This document shows, in pieces, positions 18,857-27,935 of a stretch of DNA of 64,000 nt (position 1 is the stretch's first letter; each line of letters begins with the position of its first letter). The DNA is taken from contig CAKRMK010000010.1 of NCBI GenBank assembly GCA_934364795.1, positions 26,866 to 90,865 of the forward strand. The letters run 5' to 3'. Source of the DNA: an uncultured Blautia sp. GTDB lineage: Bacteria; Bacillota; Clostridia; Lachnospirales; Lachnospiraceae. A program made the position numbers and the translations under genes. The notes below the pieces were generated by a model. The model was given only the letters and a program-made list of their open reading frames with translations. It had not been told where the DNA came from and did not search any database.

Positions 18857-19732
18857 ATGAAAAAACAAGCTTTCCCAATTATACTTGCAGCAGCCCTTGG
18901 TGCCGTAGCACTAAGCGGTGGAAATCTTTTTACCGGAGCATCTGGTATATGCAGTTTCGAGGGAGACGGATTTTCCCCTTTCTCTGCAGTTACTGTCCAT
19001 GCACAAACTACGGATGACTATGAATTTCTGCCCAGGGTTTATGATGAAGCAGACTTGCTTACAGATGATGAAGAATCAGAGCTTTTAGACAGGCTGGATT
19101 CTTTAAGTGAAGAATATTATTTTGATGTTGCAGTTGCAACGGTTCAGTCCACAGATGGCGTGGCAATGAATAAATTTACCGATACCTTCTATGACGATAA
19201 TTATTATGGACTTGGCGATGACTATGACGGTATTTTGTTCATGGTCAGCATAGGTGACAGAGAATGGCACATTACCACCCACGGCTATGGTATGACTGTC
19301 TTTAACCAGGATGGGCTTGATTATCTGAAGGAAAAAGTAACACCAGAACTGAAGGATGAGGATTTTGCCGGAGCCTTCAATGTATTTGCCGATCAGTGCG
19401 AGCTTTTCCTTGCACAGGCAGAAACTGGAACCCCTTATGACGCCTCCACCCTTCCTACAGAGCCCTTATCCCTTATGTGGATCCCTATCTCTATTGCAAT
19501 TGGGTTTGCCCTTGCTCTTTTGTGCACTATGGGAATGCGGGCACAGCTGAAATCTGTCCGCAACCAGGACAGCGCAGTAGACTACGTAAGAAGCGGCAGC
19601 ATGAACGTAACAAGATCCAATGATATTTTCCTGTATCATACTGTCACACGTACAGAAAGGCCCAAAGAAAGTGACAGCTCCTCCACCGGAGGCTCGGACA
19701 GCAGCCATGGCGGTACAGGCGGAAGCTTCTAA
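18857..19732 (+). CDS. TPM-domain (TLP18.3/Psb32/MOLO-1-like) membrane protein
   Basis: A 291-aa protein with a signal-like N-terminus (KKQAFPIILAAALGAVALSGG). An extracytoplasmic TPM domain follows (RVYDEADLLTDDEESELLDRLDSLSEEY and GDREWHITTHGYGM), with one membrane helix (LSLMWIPISIAIGFALALLCTMG). The cytoplasmic tail ends in a Gly/Ser run (GGSDSSHGGTGGSF), as in many TPM proteins. ATG 18857 follows AAGGAGGTGCC; a GTG 9 nt upstream is within that site. It closes the SPFH/zinc-ribbon operon. Confidence 0.82.
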   Translation: MKKQAFPIILAAALGAVALSGGNLFTGASGICSFEGDGFSPFSAVTVHAQTTDDYEFLPRVYDEADLLTDDEESELLDRLDSLSEEYYFDVAVATVQSTDGVAMNKFTDTFYDDNYYGLGDDYDGILFMVSIGDREWHITTHGYGMTVFNQDGLDYLKEKVTPELKDEDFAGAFNVFADQCELFLAQAETGTPYDASTLPTEPLSLMWIPISIAIGFALALLCTMGMRAQLKSVRNQDSAVDYVRSGSMNVTRSNDIFLYHTVTRTERPKESDSSSTGGSDSSHGGTGGSF

Positions 19733-19762
19733 ACTATATTGCCCAATTACACAAGAAAGAAT

Positions 19763-19804
19763 CCTGCCCCCGGAAAATTTCATACCGGGGGCAGGGATTT
19801 TTTT
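19763..19804 (+). terminator. Strong terminator of the SPFH/zinc-ribbon/TPM operon
   Basis: Perfect 11-bp stem CCTGCCCCCGG / CCGGGGGCAGG followed by GATTTTTTT. Confidence 0.93.
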
Positions 19805-19846
19805 ATCTTGCGCCTCTTAAGTAAGACGTCTTTTTTACATTTCTAA

Positions 19847-20866
19847 TTAGAATGTCTTTGCAACTTCGCGAAGAATCTTCTGGCTTGCCAGCGGAATACG
19901 TCCCAGTCCGTCAGGACCAACATTCAGCAAATAGTTGATTCCCATTCCGTTCAGTTTTTTCTTATTTGCAGCAATCTCCTCTGCGCTCTTCCAATGCTGG
20001 TCACGTGCACAGAAGCCCCAGGAATCGTTCATTGTTGCAGCAGTCTCGTACAAGCCATATGGTGACGGTTTAAATCCGTCAATGCCATTCATAAGAGCCG
20101 GGTCCAGCTCTACATTCTCCGGCATGGAATCCGGGATTTCATTGTCTCCAAGAGACACATAATCATATGCACCATTTCCAAGACGGGAATTGATCAGGCA
20201 GTCTGGCTGATATTTCTTAATCGCGTCAAATAATGCACGGCTCTGCTTTTCCTTTAAAGTCATCGGCATATCAAACCAGATCAGGCAAAGCTCTCCATAG
20301 TTGCGAAGAATTTCTTCAACCTGTGGGTAAATCTTATTTTCAAAGCAAATGTCAAAATTCTTATTTGCTGTATCTTTAAAATCCCAGCTGTTTTCCCATG
20401 TTACGCCCTGGCTTGGAATATGGTTGGACAGATATCCGCCACCGTTTGGATCATGCCAGTCAAGATCCTGTGAATAGTAAAGTCCCATTTTCAGACCATG
20501 TTTGTAGCAGGCTTCTCCGATTTCCGCAACTACGTCGCGTCCGAAAGGAGTTGCATCTACAACATTATATTTATCAACTTTTGAATGGAACATTGCAAAT
20601 CCGTCATGATGTTTACTTGTAACTACAAAATATTTCATTCCACAGTCTTTTGCAAGCTTTACCCACTCTTCTGCGTTAAAGAACACCGGGTTAAAAGCCT
20701 GTGCAAGTTTTCCATACTCTGCATTGGGAATTGCAAGATGTGCCTGGATCCACTCTGCGTAAACTCCGCTGTAGCGATCCTTATACTCGCCAGCCAGCAA
20801 AGAATACAGCCCCCAGTGTACCATCATACCGTACTGTGCTTCCTTAAACCATTTTCTCATATCCAT
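19847..20866 (-). CDS. Alpha-L-fucosidase, GH29, intracellular
   Basis: A 339-aa glycoside hydrolase family 29 enzyme that removes alpha-linked fucose from host or dietary glycans. Conserved blocks are YGMMVHWGLYS, FVVTSKHHDGFAMF, GLYYSQ.DWH and LCLIWFDMP, the last holding the probable catalytic nucleophile Asp. No signal peptide, so it acts on imported oligosaccharides. It is shorter than many GH29 proteins because C-terminal beta-sandwich domains are missing. ATG 20866 follows GAGGAGG; the frame extends upstream to 20923 without a site. No transporter or regulator is adjacent. Confidence 0.88.
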   Translation of the reverse strand: MDMRKWFKEAQYGMMVHWGLYSLLAGEYKDRYSGVYAEWIQAHLAIPNAEYGKLAQAFNPVFFNAEEWVKLAKDCGMKYFVVTSKHHDGFAMFHSKVDKYNVVDATPFGRDVVAEIGEACYKHGLKMGLYYSQDLDWHDPNGGGYLSNHIPSQGVTWENSWDFKDTANKNFDICFENKIYPQVEEILRNYGELCLIWFDMPMTLKEKQSRALFDAIKKYQPDCLINSRLGNGAYDYVSLGDNEIPDSMPENVELDPALMNGIDGFKPSPYGLYETAATMNDSWGFCARDQHWKSAEEIAANKKKLNGMGINYLLNVGPDGLGRIPLASQKILREVAKTF

Positions 20867-21021
20867 ACCAAAAATCCTCCTCATTTGAAATAATAATGCT
20901 ACTGTCAGCTTTGCCGTACGCACCCCTTACATTTTAAGTATAAAATAAAAAAAAATATATACAAGGAACAAAATTCACACAGAGGCAAACCTTTTTTCTT
21001 TTTCTATATTTTCTGCTACAT

Positions 21022-21069
21022 AAAAACCGCAGCCTTCAAAGATTTTTCTTCAAAAAGCTGCGTTTTTTT
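21022..21069 (-). terminator. Terminator downstream of uraA
   Basis: CGCAGC / GCTGCG stem, with an extra TTTTTGAAGAA / TTCAAAGA pairing inside, flanked by A5 on the left and T7 on the right. It can act on both strands. Confidence 0.8.
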
Positions 21070-21163
21070 AAGTATTCAATTTTTTTACGTAATTCTTTTC
21101 ATTCTGCTTCAAAGTATGTCTGAAAAAAGCTTTCTGAAAGATAGGCGTATTTTCAGCATATTT

Positions 21164-22516
21164 TCAGTCGTCTTCCATTTCTTCCTTCTTAACAGTCTCA
21201 AATACATAATCATTTCCCGGAAGAATTGCATTCAGCAGGATTCCAACAATTGCAGCCAGCGCAAGTCCTGTAAGAGTAATATGTGCGCCTGCAATGGTAA
21301 AGGTAAGACCATCAGATACACCAAGTCCGCAAACCAGAATAACGGCTGTAATAACCAGGTTACGGGAACGTGTCAGGTCAACCTTATTTTCTACAACATT
21401 ACGAACACCAACTGCAGAAATCATTCCATAAAGGATAAAGCTGATTCCACCGATGATTGCTGACGGAAGGGAACTGATCACCTCTGCCATCTTAGGAATA
21501 AAGCTAAGGATTACCGCATAAATAGCTGCCAGACGGATAACCTTTGGATCATATACACGGCTAAGTGCAAGAACACTGGTGTTTTCACCATAAGTTGTAT
21601 TCGCCGGTCCACCGATCAGTGCAGAAAGTGAGGTTGCAAGTCCGTCTCCAAGAAGTGTGCGGTGAAGTCCCGGATCCTCAATAAAGTTACGGTCAACAGT
21701 TGCGGAAATAGCTGAAATATCACCAATATGCTCCATCATGGAAGCAATTGCGATAGGTGCCATTGCAAGGATTGCAGTAAGATCAAATTTGCACAGGAAA
21801 AATTTGGGAACACCAACGATTGGTGCGCTTGCAACTCCTGCAAAGCTTAAAATTGCACTTCCATCTGCATTTGTAAAACCAATTGCATTCATAATCAGAG
21901 CAGCCACATAAGAAACAATAATTCCCATCAGAATTGGAATGATACGGAACATTCCAACACCCCAGATATTAAAGAAAATAACAGTAGCCAGTGCGATCAG
22001 TGCAAGAACCCAGTTCTGGGATGCATTGCTGATAGCAGACGGTGCAAGGCTAAGTCCGATACAGATAATAATCGGTCCGGTTACAACAGGCGGCAGATAA
22101 CGCATAACACGTTTTACACCAATTACTTTTACAATCAGTGCAAGAACCAGATACAGAAGTCCTGCTACAAAAACTCCTCCACATGCATATGGAAGCTTCT
22201 CTCCATAAGACATGTTGGCAAAAATTCCGGTATCAAGCTCTGCCACTGTAGCGAAACCGCCCAGAAATGCAAAAGATGAACCAAGGAATGCAGGTACCTT
22301 CATCCTGGTAAGTACGTGGAACAGAAGTGTTCCAAATCCGGCGCAGAACAAAGTTACCTGAATAGATAAGCCTTCGCCGTGAAAATAATTGTTTACCAAA
22401 ATCGGAACCAGAATGGTGGCACCAAACATGGCAAACATATGCTGAAGTCCCAGGATCAGCATTTGTGGAATTCCAAGCTTCTTGGCATCGTAAATGCCTT
22501 CTACTCTGAATTTCAT
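21164..22516 (-). CDS. uraA: Uracil permease, NCS2 family
   Basis: A 450-aa membrane transporter importing uracil, probably by proton symport, with 12-14 hydrophobic segments. Family motifs are GSSFAFLGGFATVAEL, GPIIICIGLSLAPSAI, MEHIGDISAI (substrate-binding Glu/His region) and GGPANTTYGEN. ATG 22516 is preceded by GGAGGAGTTTTATT; longer in-frame sequence covers the leader. It is divergent from upp, which traps imported uracil as UMP, and the leader contains three palindromes. No classic PyrR-binding loop was recognised. Confidence 0.93.
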   Translation of the reverse strand: MKFRVEGIYDAKKLGIPQMLILGLQHMFAMFGATILVPILVNNYFHGEGLSIQVTLFCAGFGTLLFHVLTRMKVPAFLGSSFAFLGGFATVAELDTGIFANMSYGEKLPYACGGVFVAGLLYLVLALIVKVIGVKRVMRYLPPVVTGPIIICIGLSLAPSAISNASQNWVLALIALATVIFFNIWGVGMFRIIPILMGIIVSYVAALIMNAIGFTNADGSAILSFAGVASAPIVGVPKFFLCKFDLTAILAMAPIAIASMMEHIGDISAISATVDRNFIEDPGLHRTLLGDGLATSLSALIGGPANTTYGENTSVLALSRVYDPKVIRLAAIYAVILSFIPKMAEVISSLPSAIIGGISFILYGMISAVGVRNVVENKVDLTRSRNLVITAVILVCGLGVSDGLTFTIAGAHITLTGLALAAIVGILLNAILPGNDYVFETVKKEEMEDD

Positions 22517-22542
22517 AATAAAACTCCTCCTTTTTCCCCTGT

Positions 22543-22613
22543 AACAGTATGAGACATACTGTTGCTGCTTATACTGTAAACAGTAATCTTGGTATATTGC
22601 TGTGAACAGCAAT
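22543..22613 (-). promoter_or_regulatory. Array of three palindromes in the uraA leader
   Basis: AACAGTATG-AGA-CATACTGTT (22543-22563), TACTGT-AA-ACAGTA (22572-22585) and ATTGCTGT-GA-ACAGCAAT (22596-22613) lie in a row between promoter and start codon. All share an ACAGYA-type half-site. They could be operators for a dimeric repressor or RNA hairpins. They do not look like PyrR sites. Confidence 0.55.
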
Positions 22614-22625
22614 CAATCTTGCTAT

Positions 22626-22654
22626 AGTATAAGGTATACGACAAGTTTTTACAA
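22626..22654 (-). promoter_or_regulatory. uraA promoter
   Basis: Minus strand TTGTAA, 17-bp spacer, TATACT. It overlaps back to back with the upp promoter, only a few base pairs away. Confidence 0.6.
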
Positions 22655-22657
22655 TTA

Positions 22658-22686
22658 TTGACTTTCTAAAAAAAGTGCGGTATCAT
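22658..22686 (+). promoter_or_regulatory. upp promoter
   Basis: TTGACT, 17-bp spacer, TATCAT. Downstream, 22711-22737 forms an 11-bp hairpin (ATTGTTATTGC / GCAGTGACAAT, two G-U pairs, loop GTGTT) in the upp 5' UTR. Confidence 0.6.
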
Positions 22687-22764
22687 TTTACCAGTATTCC
22701 CAAAGAGTAAATTGTTATTGCGTGTTGCAGTGACAATATCCAACACACTACGGAGGTTTCTATC

Positions 22765-23412
22765 ATGTCAAATTTTTCAGATATGAAAAATGTTTATATC
22801 ATGGATCACCCGCTGATCCAGCACAAGATTTCCCTTCTTCGTAACAAGGAAACCGGAACTAATGAGTTTCGTAAACTGATCGAAGAAATCGCAGTACTTA
22901 TGGGATTCGAAGCACTTCGCGACCTTCCTCTTGAGGACGTTGAAGTTGAGACTCCTATTGAAACCTGCATGACACCTATGATTTCCGGCAAGAAGCTGGC
23001 TGTTGTTCCAGTACTCCGTGCAGGCCTTGGAATGGTGAATGGTATCACCACTTTAGTTCCATCTGCCAAGATCGGACACATCGGACTTTACCGTGATCCT
23101 GTAACTCATGAGCCTCATGAGTATTACTGCAAGCTTCCGGATCCTATTGACCAGCGTCTTATCGTTATGGTTGACCCTATGCTGGCTACAGGTGGATCTG
23201 CAATCGCCGCTGTTAATTACATTAAACAACACGGTGGCAAGAGCATCAAGTGCATGTTCGTTATCGCTGCTCCAGAGGGTCTGAAACGTCTCCACGAAGT
23301 TCATCCTGACGTACAGATCTATGTAGGTCATCTTGACAGAGAGCTGAATGACCGTGCTTATATCTGCCCGGGACTTGGCGATGCAGGAGACAGAATATTC
23401 GGTACCAAATAA
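22765..23412 (+). CDS. upp: Uracil phosphoribosyltransferase
   Basis: A 215-aa enzyme converting uracil and PRPP to UMP, closing the salvage path opened by the divergent uraA. The PRPP-binding loop is [11 protein letters not shown], the flexible RAGLGM segment and the uracil-binding [12 protein letters not shown] near the C-terminus are present. GGAGG lies 8 nt before ATG 22765. It is monocistronic, ending at a strong terminator. Confidence 0.96.
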   Translation: MSNFSDMKNVYIMDHPLIQHKISLLRNKETGTNEFRKLIEEIAVLMGFEALRDLPLEDVEVETPIETCMTPMISGKKLAVVPVLRAGLGMVNGITTLVPSAKIGHIGLYRDPVTHEPHEYYCKLPDPIDQRLIVMVDPMLATGGSAIAAVNYIKQHGGKSIKCMFVIAAPEGLKRLHEVHPDVQIYVGHLDRELNDRAYICPGLGDAGDRIFGTK

Positions 23413-23492
23413 ATCCAGGTTTTAGTGTTAGAGTGTGCACATTATGCAAATGATTTTGTAAACATGCTCTACAACATATTCAAACATGATTT

Positions 23493-23540
23493 CAGGACTG
23501 GAAAATGTCAGCATACACATTTTCCAGCCCTGTTTTTATT
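23493..23540 (+). terminator. upp terminator
   Basis: AGGACTGGAAAATGT pairs with ACATTTTCCAGCCCT (one mismatch), followed by TTTTTATTTT. Confidence 0.9.
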
Positions 23541-23548
23541 TTCACAAA

Positions 23549-24325
23549 TCACACGCGAAATAACAGTTTTTTCGCATTTTCTTCTGTAACCGCAATCACT
23601 TCTTCCGCCGTAATTCCCTTAATCTGTGCCAGAGCTTCCGCCACATATGGCAAGTTTAAAGAAGAATTTCGTTTTCCACGGTTTGGTTCCGGTGACATAT
23701 AAGGACAGTCTGTTTCCAGAACAATCTGGGAAAGTGGTGCAATGGCTGCGACTTCTTTTAATTTTTTCGCATTTTTGAAGGTAAGCACACCGCCAATTCC
23801 AAGATAAAGTCCCATTTTCAGATATTCTGCCGCAATCTCTTTACTGTAAGAAAAACAATGGATAATTCCACCAGACATATCTTTTTTCATATATTCCCGC
23901 ACAATTTCCAGAGTATCCTCTGCTGCATCCCGGCTGTGGATCATAAACGGTAACTTTTCTTCCCTGGCAATGTCCATCTGTGCACGGAACATTTCCTGCT
24001 GACGTTTATGCTCTTTTTCCTCTTTGTGCCAGTAATAATCCAGCCCGATTTCCCCAATGGCAACCATTTTCTCCATGTGAGAAAGTCTGCGGATCTCATC
24101 CAGAGTATCCTGTGTCATAATTTCCGCATCATCAGGATGAACCCCGACAGCACCATAAACAAACGGATAAGCTTCCATCAGCTTTAAAGTGCCATCAAAC
24201 CCTCCTGCTGAAGCACACACATTTACAATACAGCCCACGCCTCCATCTTTCATAGATGCAAGAAGCTGATCCCTGTCCTCATCAAATGCCTCATCATCAT
24301 AATGTGCATGTGTATCAAAAATCAT
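23549..24325 (-). CDS. tatD: TatD-family metal-dependent DNase
   Basis: A 258-aa TIM-barrel metallohydrolase with 3'-5' exonuclease-type activity in the family. Ligand motifs are all present: DTHAHYDD, IGEIGLDYYW, MIHSRDA, IIHCFSYS and ETDCPYMSPEP. It is the last gene of a likely moaC-mog-tatD transcript, 29 nt after mog. In other Firmicutes tatD often follows metG; here metG is upstream but separated by two genes and a terminator. Confidence 0.93.
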   Translation of the reverse strand: MIFDTHAHYDDEAFDEDRDQLLASMKDGGVGCIVNVCASAGGFDGTLKLMEAYPFVYGAVGVHPDDAEIMTQDTLDEIRRLSHMEKMVAIGEIGLDYYWHKEEKEHKRQQEMFRAQMDIAREEKLPFMIHSRDAAEDTLEIVREYMKKDMSGGIIHCFSYSKEIAAEYLKMGLYLGIGGVLTFKNAKKLKEVAAIAPLSQIVLETDCPYMSPEPNRGKRNSSLNLPYVAEALAQIKGITAEEVIAVTEENAKKLLFRV

Positions 24326-24354
24326 AGTTTAACTCCTGTTCTCTTGCTGAAACT

Positions 24355-24843
24355 TTACCGTGCACAGTTTCCTGTTTCTCCTGTCATGATCTCAATTCCA
24401 TGGCCAAGTGCTCCAATAATATATTCCAGGCTTTCCTTTACTGCCTTTGGGCTTCCCGGAAGATTGATGATCAAAGTCTTTTTTCGGATTCCAGCTGTAG
24501 CACGGCTTAGCATTGCCCGGCTGGTGATGGTCATGCTATACGCACGAATTGCCTCCGGGATTCCCGGAACTTTCCGTTCTGTAATATCTTCTGTTGCTTC
24601 CGGCATAACATCTCTGGGTGAAAAGCCGGTCCCACCTGTAGTCAGAATCAGTTCTGCCAGATTTTCATCTGCAATCTGCGCCATTCTTCTGGAAAGCATG
24701 AAGCGGTCATCTGGAAGAATATCCATAGACACTACCTGGTACCCTTCCCGTTCCACAATTTCTTTAATGGTGGGACCACTTAAATCTTCCCTTTTTCCCT
24801 GATATCCCATATCACTGGAAGTTATAATTGCTACTCTTTTCAT
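24355..24843 (-). CDS. Molybdenum cofactor protein, MogA/MoaB family
   Basis: A 162-aa MPT-binding domain protein that adenylylates molybdopterin before molybdate insertion. The signature TTGGTGFSPRDVMPEA, the IRAYSM region and NLPGSPKAVKESLEYI are conserved. Whether it should be called mog or moaB cannot be settled from sequence alone. It lies 63 nt after moaC in the same operon; moaA, moaE and moeA are not in this window. Confidence 0.85.
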   Translation of the reverse strand: MKRVAIITSSDMGYQGKREDLSGPTIKEIVEREGYQVVSMDILPDDRFMLSRRMAQIADENLAELILTTGGTGFSPRDVMPEATEDITERKVPGIPEAIRAYSMTITSRAMLSRATAGIRKKTLIINLPGSPKAVKESLEYIIGALGHGIEIMTGETGNCAR

Positions 24844-24906
24844 AGTTCTCCTTATACAGGCAGCTTTATTTTCAATTATGCTGCCTTTTAAGCTGCTTTT
24901 TTACAC

Positions 24907-25392
24907 TTATTTTCCATCAAACCGGAAAACTCCGCTTTTTCCACCAATCTTTTCAATGAGATGAATGTCTGTCATTACCATATGCTTATCAATGGCTTTG
25001 CACATATCATAAATGGTAAGCAGTGCCACCTGAACACCGGTAAGGGCCTCCATTTCCACTCCTGTCTTTCCATCTGTTTTCACAGTGCAGAATGTACGGA
25101 TAACGCCTTCTTCTTTTTCCAGTTTAAAATCTATGTTACATTTTGTAACAGATAACGGATGGCACATAGGTAACAAATCAGAAGTGTGTTTTACTGCCAT
25201 AATTCCTGCAACTCTGGCAACACCAAGAACATCCCCTTTTGCCACTGTTCCTGCTTCTACCCGTTCCATGATCTGCGGCCCTACTAAAATAGAACCTGTG
25301 GCCAGTGCAGTTCTATGTGTCACCGGCTTATCTGAAACATCCACCATAACAGCATTACCATTTTCATCAAAGTGAGTTAATTTATTTTCCAT
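24907..25392 (-). CDS. moaC: Cyclic pyranopterin monophosphate synthase
   Basis: A 161-aa enzyme that converts the MoaA product to cPMP in molybdenum cofactor synthesis. [13 protein letters not shown] and [12 protein letters not shown] carry the conserved His/Cys and Lys/Glu active-site residues, and a C-terminal KIGGKSG motif is present. First gene of the moaC-mog-tatD group. Confidence 0.93.
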   Translation of the reverse strand: MENKLTHFDENGNAVMVDVSDKPVTHRTALATGSILVGPQIMERVEAGTVAKGDVLGVARVAGIMAVKHTSDLLPMCHPLSVTKCNIDFKLEKEEGVIRTFCTVKTDGKTGVEMEALTGVQVALLTIYDMCKAIDKHMVMTDIHLIEKIGGKSGVFRFDGK

Positions 25393-25416
25393 AATTTTTT
25401 CCTGCTTTTTATAACA

Positions 25417-25455
25417 TAAAACCAGAAACAGAACGGATTCCTGTTTCTGGTTTTA
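25417..25455 (-). terminator. metG terminator
   Basis: AAAACCAGAAACAG pairs perfectly with CTGTTTCTGGTTTT around an ~10-nt loop. The A and T runs make it bidirectional. Confidence 0.88.
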
Positions 25456-25544
25456 ACCTTGCTTTCTACGATAGCCTCTTTCGAGCACTCAAACAAACAA
25501 TTACACAATTTTGTTGGAAATTTTCCCGGATAAAAGTACCGTAA

Positions 25545-27503
25545 TTAGCAGATTTCAGATCCTGCCGGCATATTTTTCTCCGGGCTGACTACGCAAACGT
25601 TTCCATCTGCATCCTCTGCACAAAGGATCATACCCTCACTTAAAATTCCTGCAAGTTTGGCAGGCTTTAAGTTGGTTACTACCATAACCTTCTTTCCAAC
25701 CATTTCTTCTGGTGTATAATAAGCCTTGATTCCGGATACAATCTGACGTACCTGGCTTCCGATCTTAACCTGTGAGCAAAGAAGTTTTTTGGATTTCTTT
25801 ACTGCTTCGCAGGCAATAACTTCACCAACCTGGAACTGAAGCTTTGCAAAATCATCAAATGTAATCTCTGGTTTTGCTTCAATATCTACAACCTTTTCTT
25901 CCGGCTGCTCTTCTTTTTTCTCTTCTTTTGGAGGATGAAGCTCATTTACTTTCTCCATAACCTCTTTAATGTCCATACGTGCAAAAAGGATTTCCGGCTT
26001 TTCTGTTACTTTATTTCCTGACGGATACAGGCCAAATGTCTTAAGATCTTCAAGAGTTCTCTCGGATGCATTTAACTGTGCAAGGATTCTCTTCGTGGTG
26101 TCCGGCATAAAGGACTCAAGAAGAGTGGTACCTATACAGATACCCTCAACCAGATTGTAAAGAACAGTTGCAAGACGATCCTGTTTGGACTCATCTTTGG
26201 CAAGTGCCCATGGCATTGTCTCATCAATATATTTATTGCAGCGTTTGAAAATTGTAAATACTTCTGTGATAGCATCTGCAACACGAAGTTTTTCCATTTT
26301 TGCATCTACCTTTGCAGGTACGGAAAGAATAAAATTCTTCAGATCATCGTCAACTGGCTCAGTAACACCCTTATTCTCCACTACACCGCCAAAATATTTA
26401 TTGGACATGGAAATAGTACGGTTTACAAGGTTTCCAAGAGTATTTGCCAGCTCGGAATTCATACGCTCTACCATCAGCTCCCAGGTAATCACACCATCGT
26501 TATCAAATGGCATTTCGTGAAGTACGAAATAACGGACAGCATCTACGCCAAAGAAGTCAACCAGCTCGTCTGCATAGATAACATTTCCTTTGGATTTACT
26601 CATCTTGCCATCACCCTGAAGCAGCCACGGATGTCCAAATACCTGCTTCGGAAGAGGCAGATCCAGCGACATCAGGAAAATAGGCCAGTAAATTGTATGG
26701 AAACGAATAATATCTTTTCCAATAAGATGAAGGTCTGCCGGCCACATTTTGTTAAACAGTTCTGTGTTATCTCCGTCGCAGTCATAGCCAATTCCTGTAA
26801 TATAGTTGGTCAGTGCATCCAGCCATACATATACAACATGTTTCGGATCAAAGTCTACCGGAATTCCCCATTTGAAAGAGGTTCTGGAAACACACAGATC
26901 CTGAAGTCCCGGAAGAAGGAAGTTGTTCATCATTTCATTCTTACGGGATTCTGGCTGGATAAATTCCGGATGTGTTTTAATATGCTCAATAAGACGGTCT
27001 GCATATTTGCTCATTTTGAAGAAATATGCCTCTTCTTTTGCCGGTACGCATGGACGTCCGCAGTCCGGACATTTGCCGTCTACAAGCTGGGATTCTGTAA
27101 AGAAGGATTCACATGGAGTACAGTACATTCCCTCATACTCTCCCTTGTAAATATCTCCCTTTGCATACATTTTCTTGAAGATCTTCTGAACCTGTTTCTC
27201 ATGGTCTGCATCTGTAGTACGGATGAATTTATCATAAGATGTATTCATCAGATCCCAGATATTTTTGATCTGGCCGGAAACATTGTCAACGAATTCCTTT
27301 GGTGTAATTCCGGCTTCTTCTGCCTTCAGCTCGATTTTCTGTCCATGCTCATCAGTTCCGGTCTGGAAAAATACATCGTAGCCCTGCTGTCTTTTATAAC
27401 GTGCAATGGCATCTGCAAGAACAGCCTCATAGGTATTACCGATGTGAGGTTTACCTGATGTGTAGGCAATGGCTGTAGTAATATAATATTTTGGTTTGCT
27501 CAT
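25545..27503 (-). CDS. metG: Methionyl-tRNA synthetase
   Basis: A 652-aa class I synthetase charging tRNA-Met. KPHIGN (His20-Gly22) is the HIGH motif, DGKMSKSKGN the KMSKS loop, and CTPC...CPDC the zinc knuckle. A C-terminal EMAP/Trbp111-like tRNA-binding domain (DFAKLQFQVGEVIACE) follows an acidic Lys/Glu linker. ATG 27503 follows AGGAGGAG; the frame upstream (to 27581) is leader RNA. Expression is likely controlled by the T-box leader at 27662-27935. Confidence 0.96.
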   Translation of the reverse strand: MSKPKYYITTAIAYTSGKPHIGNTYEAVLADAIARYKRQQGYDVFFQTGTDEHGQKIELKAEEAGITPKEFVDNVSGQIKNIWDLMNTSYDKFIRTTDADHEKQVQKIFKKMYAKGDIYKGEYEGMYCTPCESFFTESQLVDGKCPDCGRPCVPAKEEAYFFKMSKYADRLIEHIKTHPEFIQPESRKNEMMNNFLLPGLQDLCVSRTSFKWGIPVDFDPKHVVYVWLDALTNYITGIGYDCDGDNTELFNKMWPADLHLIGKDIIRFHTIYWPIFLMSLDLPLPKQVFGHPWLLQGDGKMSKSKGNVIYADELVDFFGVDAVRYFVLHEMPFDNDGVITWELMVERMNSELANTLGNLVNRTISMSNKYFGGVVENKGVTEPVDDDLKNFILSVPAKVDAKMEKLRVADAITEVFTIFKRCNKYIDETMPWALAKDESKQDRLATVLYNLVEGICIGTTLLESFMPDTTKRILAQLNASERTLEDLKTFGLYPSGNKVTEKPEILFARMDIKEVMEKVNELHPPKEEKKEEQPEEKVVDIEAKPEITFDDFAKLQFQVGEVIACEAVKKSKKLLCSQVKIGSQVRQIVSGIKAYYTPEEMVGKKVMVVTNLKPAKLAGILSEGMILCAEDADGNVCVVSPEKNMPAGSEIC

Positions 27504-27555
27504 TTTTCTCCTCCTGTTACTCTTAAAAAGAATCCTGCTTTGCAAGATTCTCCGC

Positions 27556-27666
27556 CTGCGGCGGGTCGCCTCGGGCGACATATACCTTTCCGCCGCAGTG
27601 TGATCCTGCCCGGTAGGGCTTTTTATGTAATAGGAGATTCCAACGGAATTTCCTATTACATAAAAA
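27556..27666 (-). other. Extra hairpins between the metG T-box and start codon
   Basis: Two structures follow the T-box terminator in the metG transcript. First, 27620-27666 forms a 16-bp perfect stem (TTTTTATGTAATAGGA / TCCTATTACATAAAAA) that continues inward through ATTCC/GGAAT, about 22 bp in all. Second, CTGCGGCGG / CCGCCGCAG (27556-27564, 27590-27598) encloses GTCGCC-TCG-GGCGAC. They are not part of a standard T-box. No U run follows, so they are not terminators on this strand. Confidence 0.7.
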
Positions 27667-27935
27667 ACGTCCTCTCAATCAAATTGAGAAGACGAGTTAT
27701 TCCCGTGTTACCACTTCTGTTCATTCCCGCCTCACGGAGCATTACTGCTTTCGGGAACCTTACCGGGTACTTTCATACCCTTCCGCTATAACAGGCGGTC
27801 CTGTCGCAGCCTACATTTCTTCAACTGCGCCCCTCCAAAGCCATCTTCCATCTGTTCCATACATATCCCTCTCAACCTGAAAACATGCTCCTGTGGACAA
27901 ACAAAAGCCTGTCTTTCCCGGGGAAATTCTCTGTA
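27662..27935 (-). promoter_or_regulatory. T-box riboswitch of metG
   Basis: The minus strand carries the T-box core AGTGGTAACACGGGAA (27701-27716), where uncharged tRNA acceptor ends bind. Directly after it is the terminator CGTCTTCTCAAT / ATTGAGAGGACG plus T6 (27662-27694). Stem I occupies about 27790-27935. The specifier is expected to be ATG; candidate ATG triplets are at 27844-27842 and 27851-27849 but I could not fix the specifier loop. High uncharged tRNA-Met should favour antitermination. Confidence 0.85.

Noticed and set aside
22543..22613. PyrR attenuator upstream of uraA
   Set aside because: The PyrR-binding loop consensus and an antiterminator/terminator pair were not found; the palindromes have a different sequence.
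26517..27458. 313-codon plus-strand ORF across metG
   Set aside because: Antisense shadow of methionyl-tRNA synthetase; no start site and no domain.
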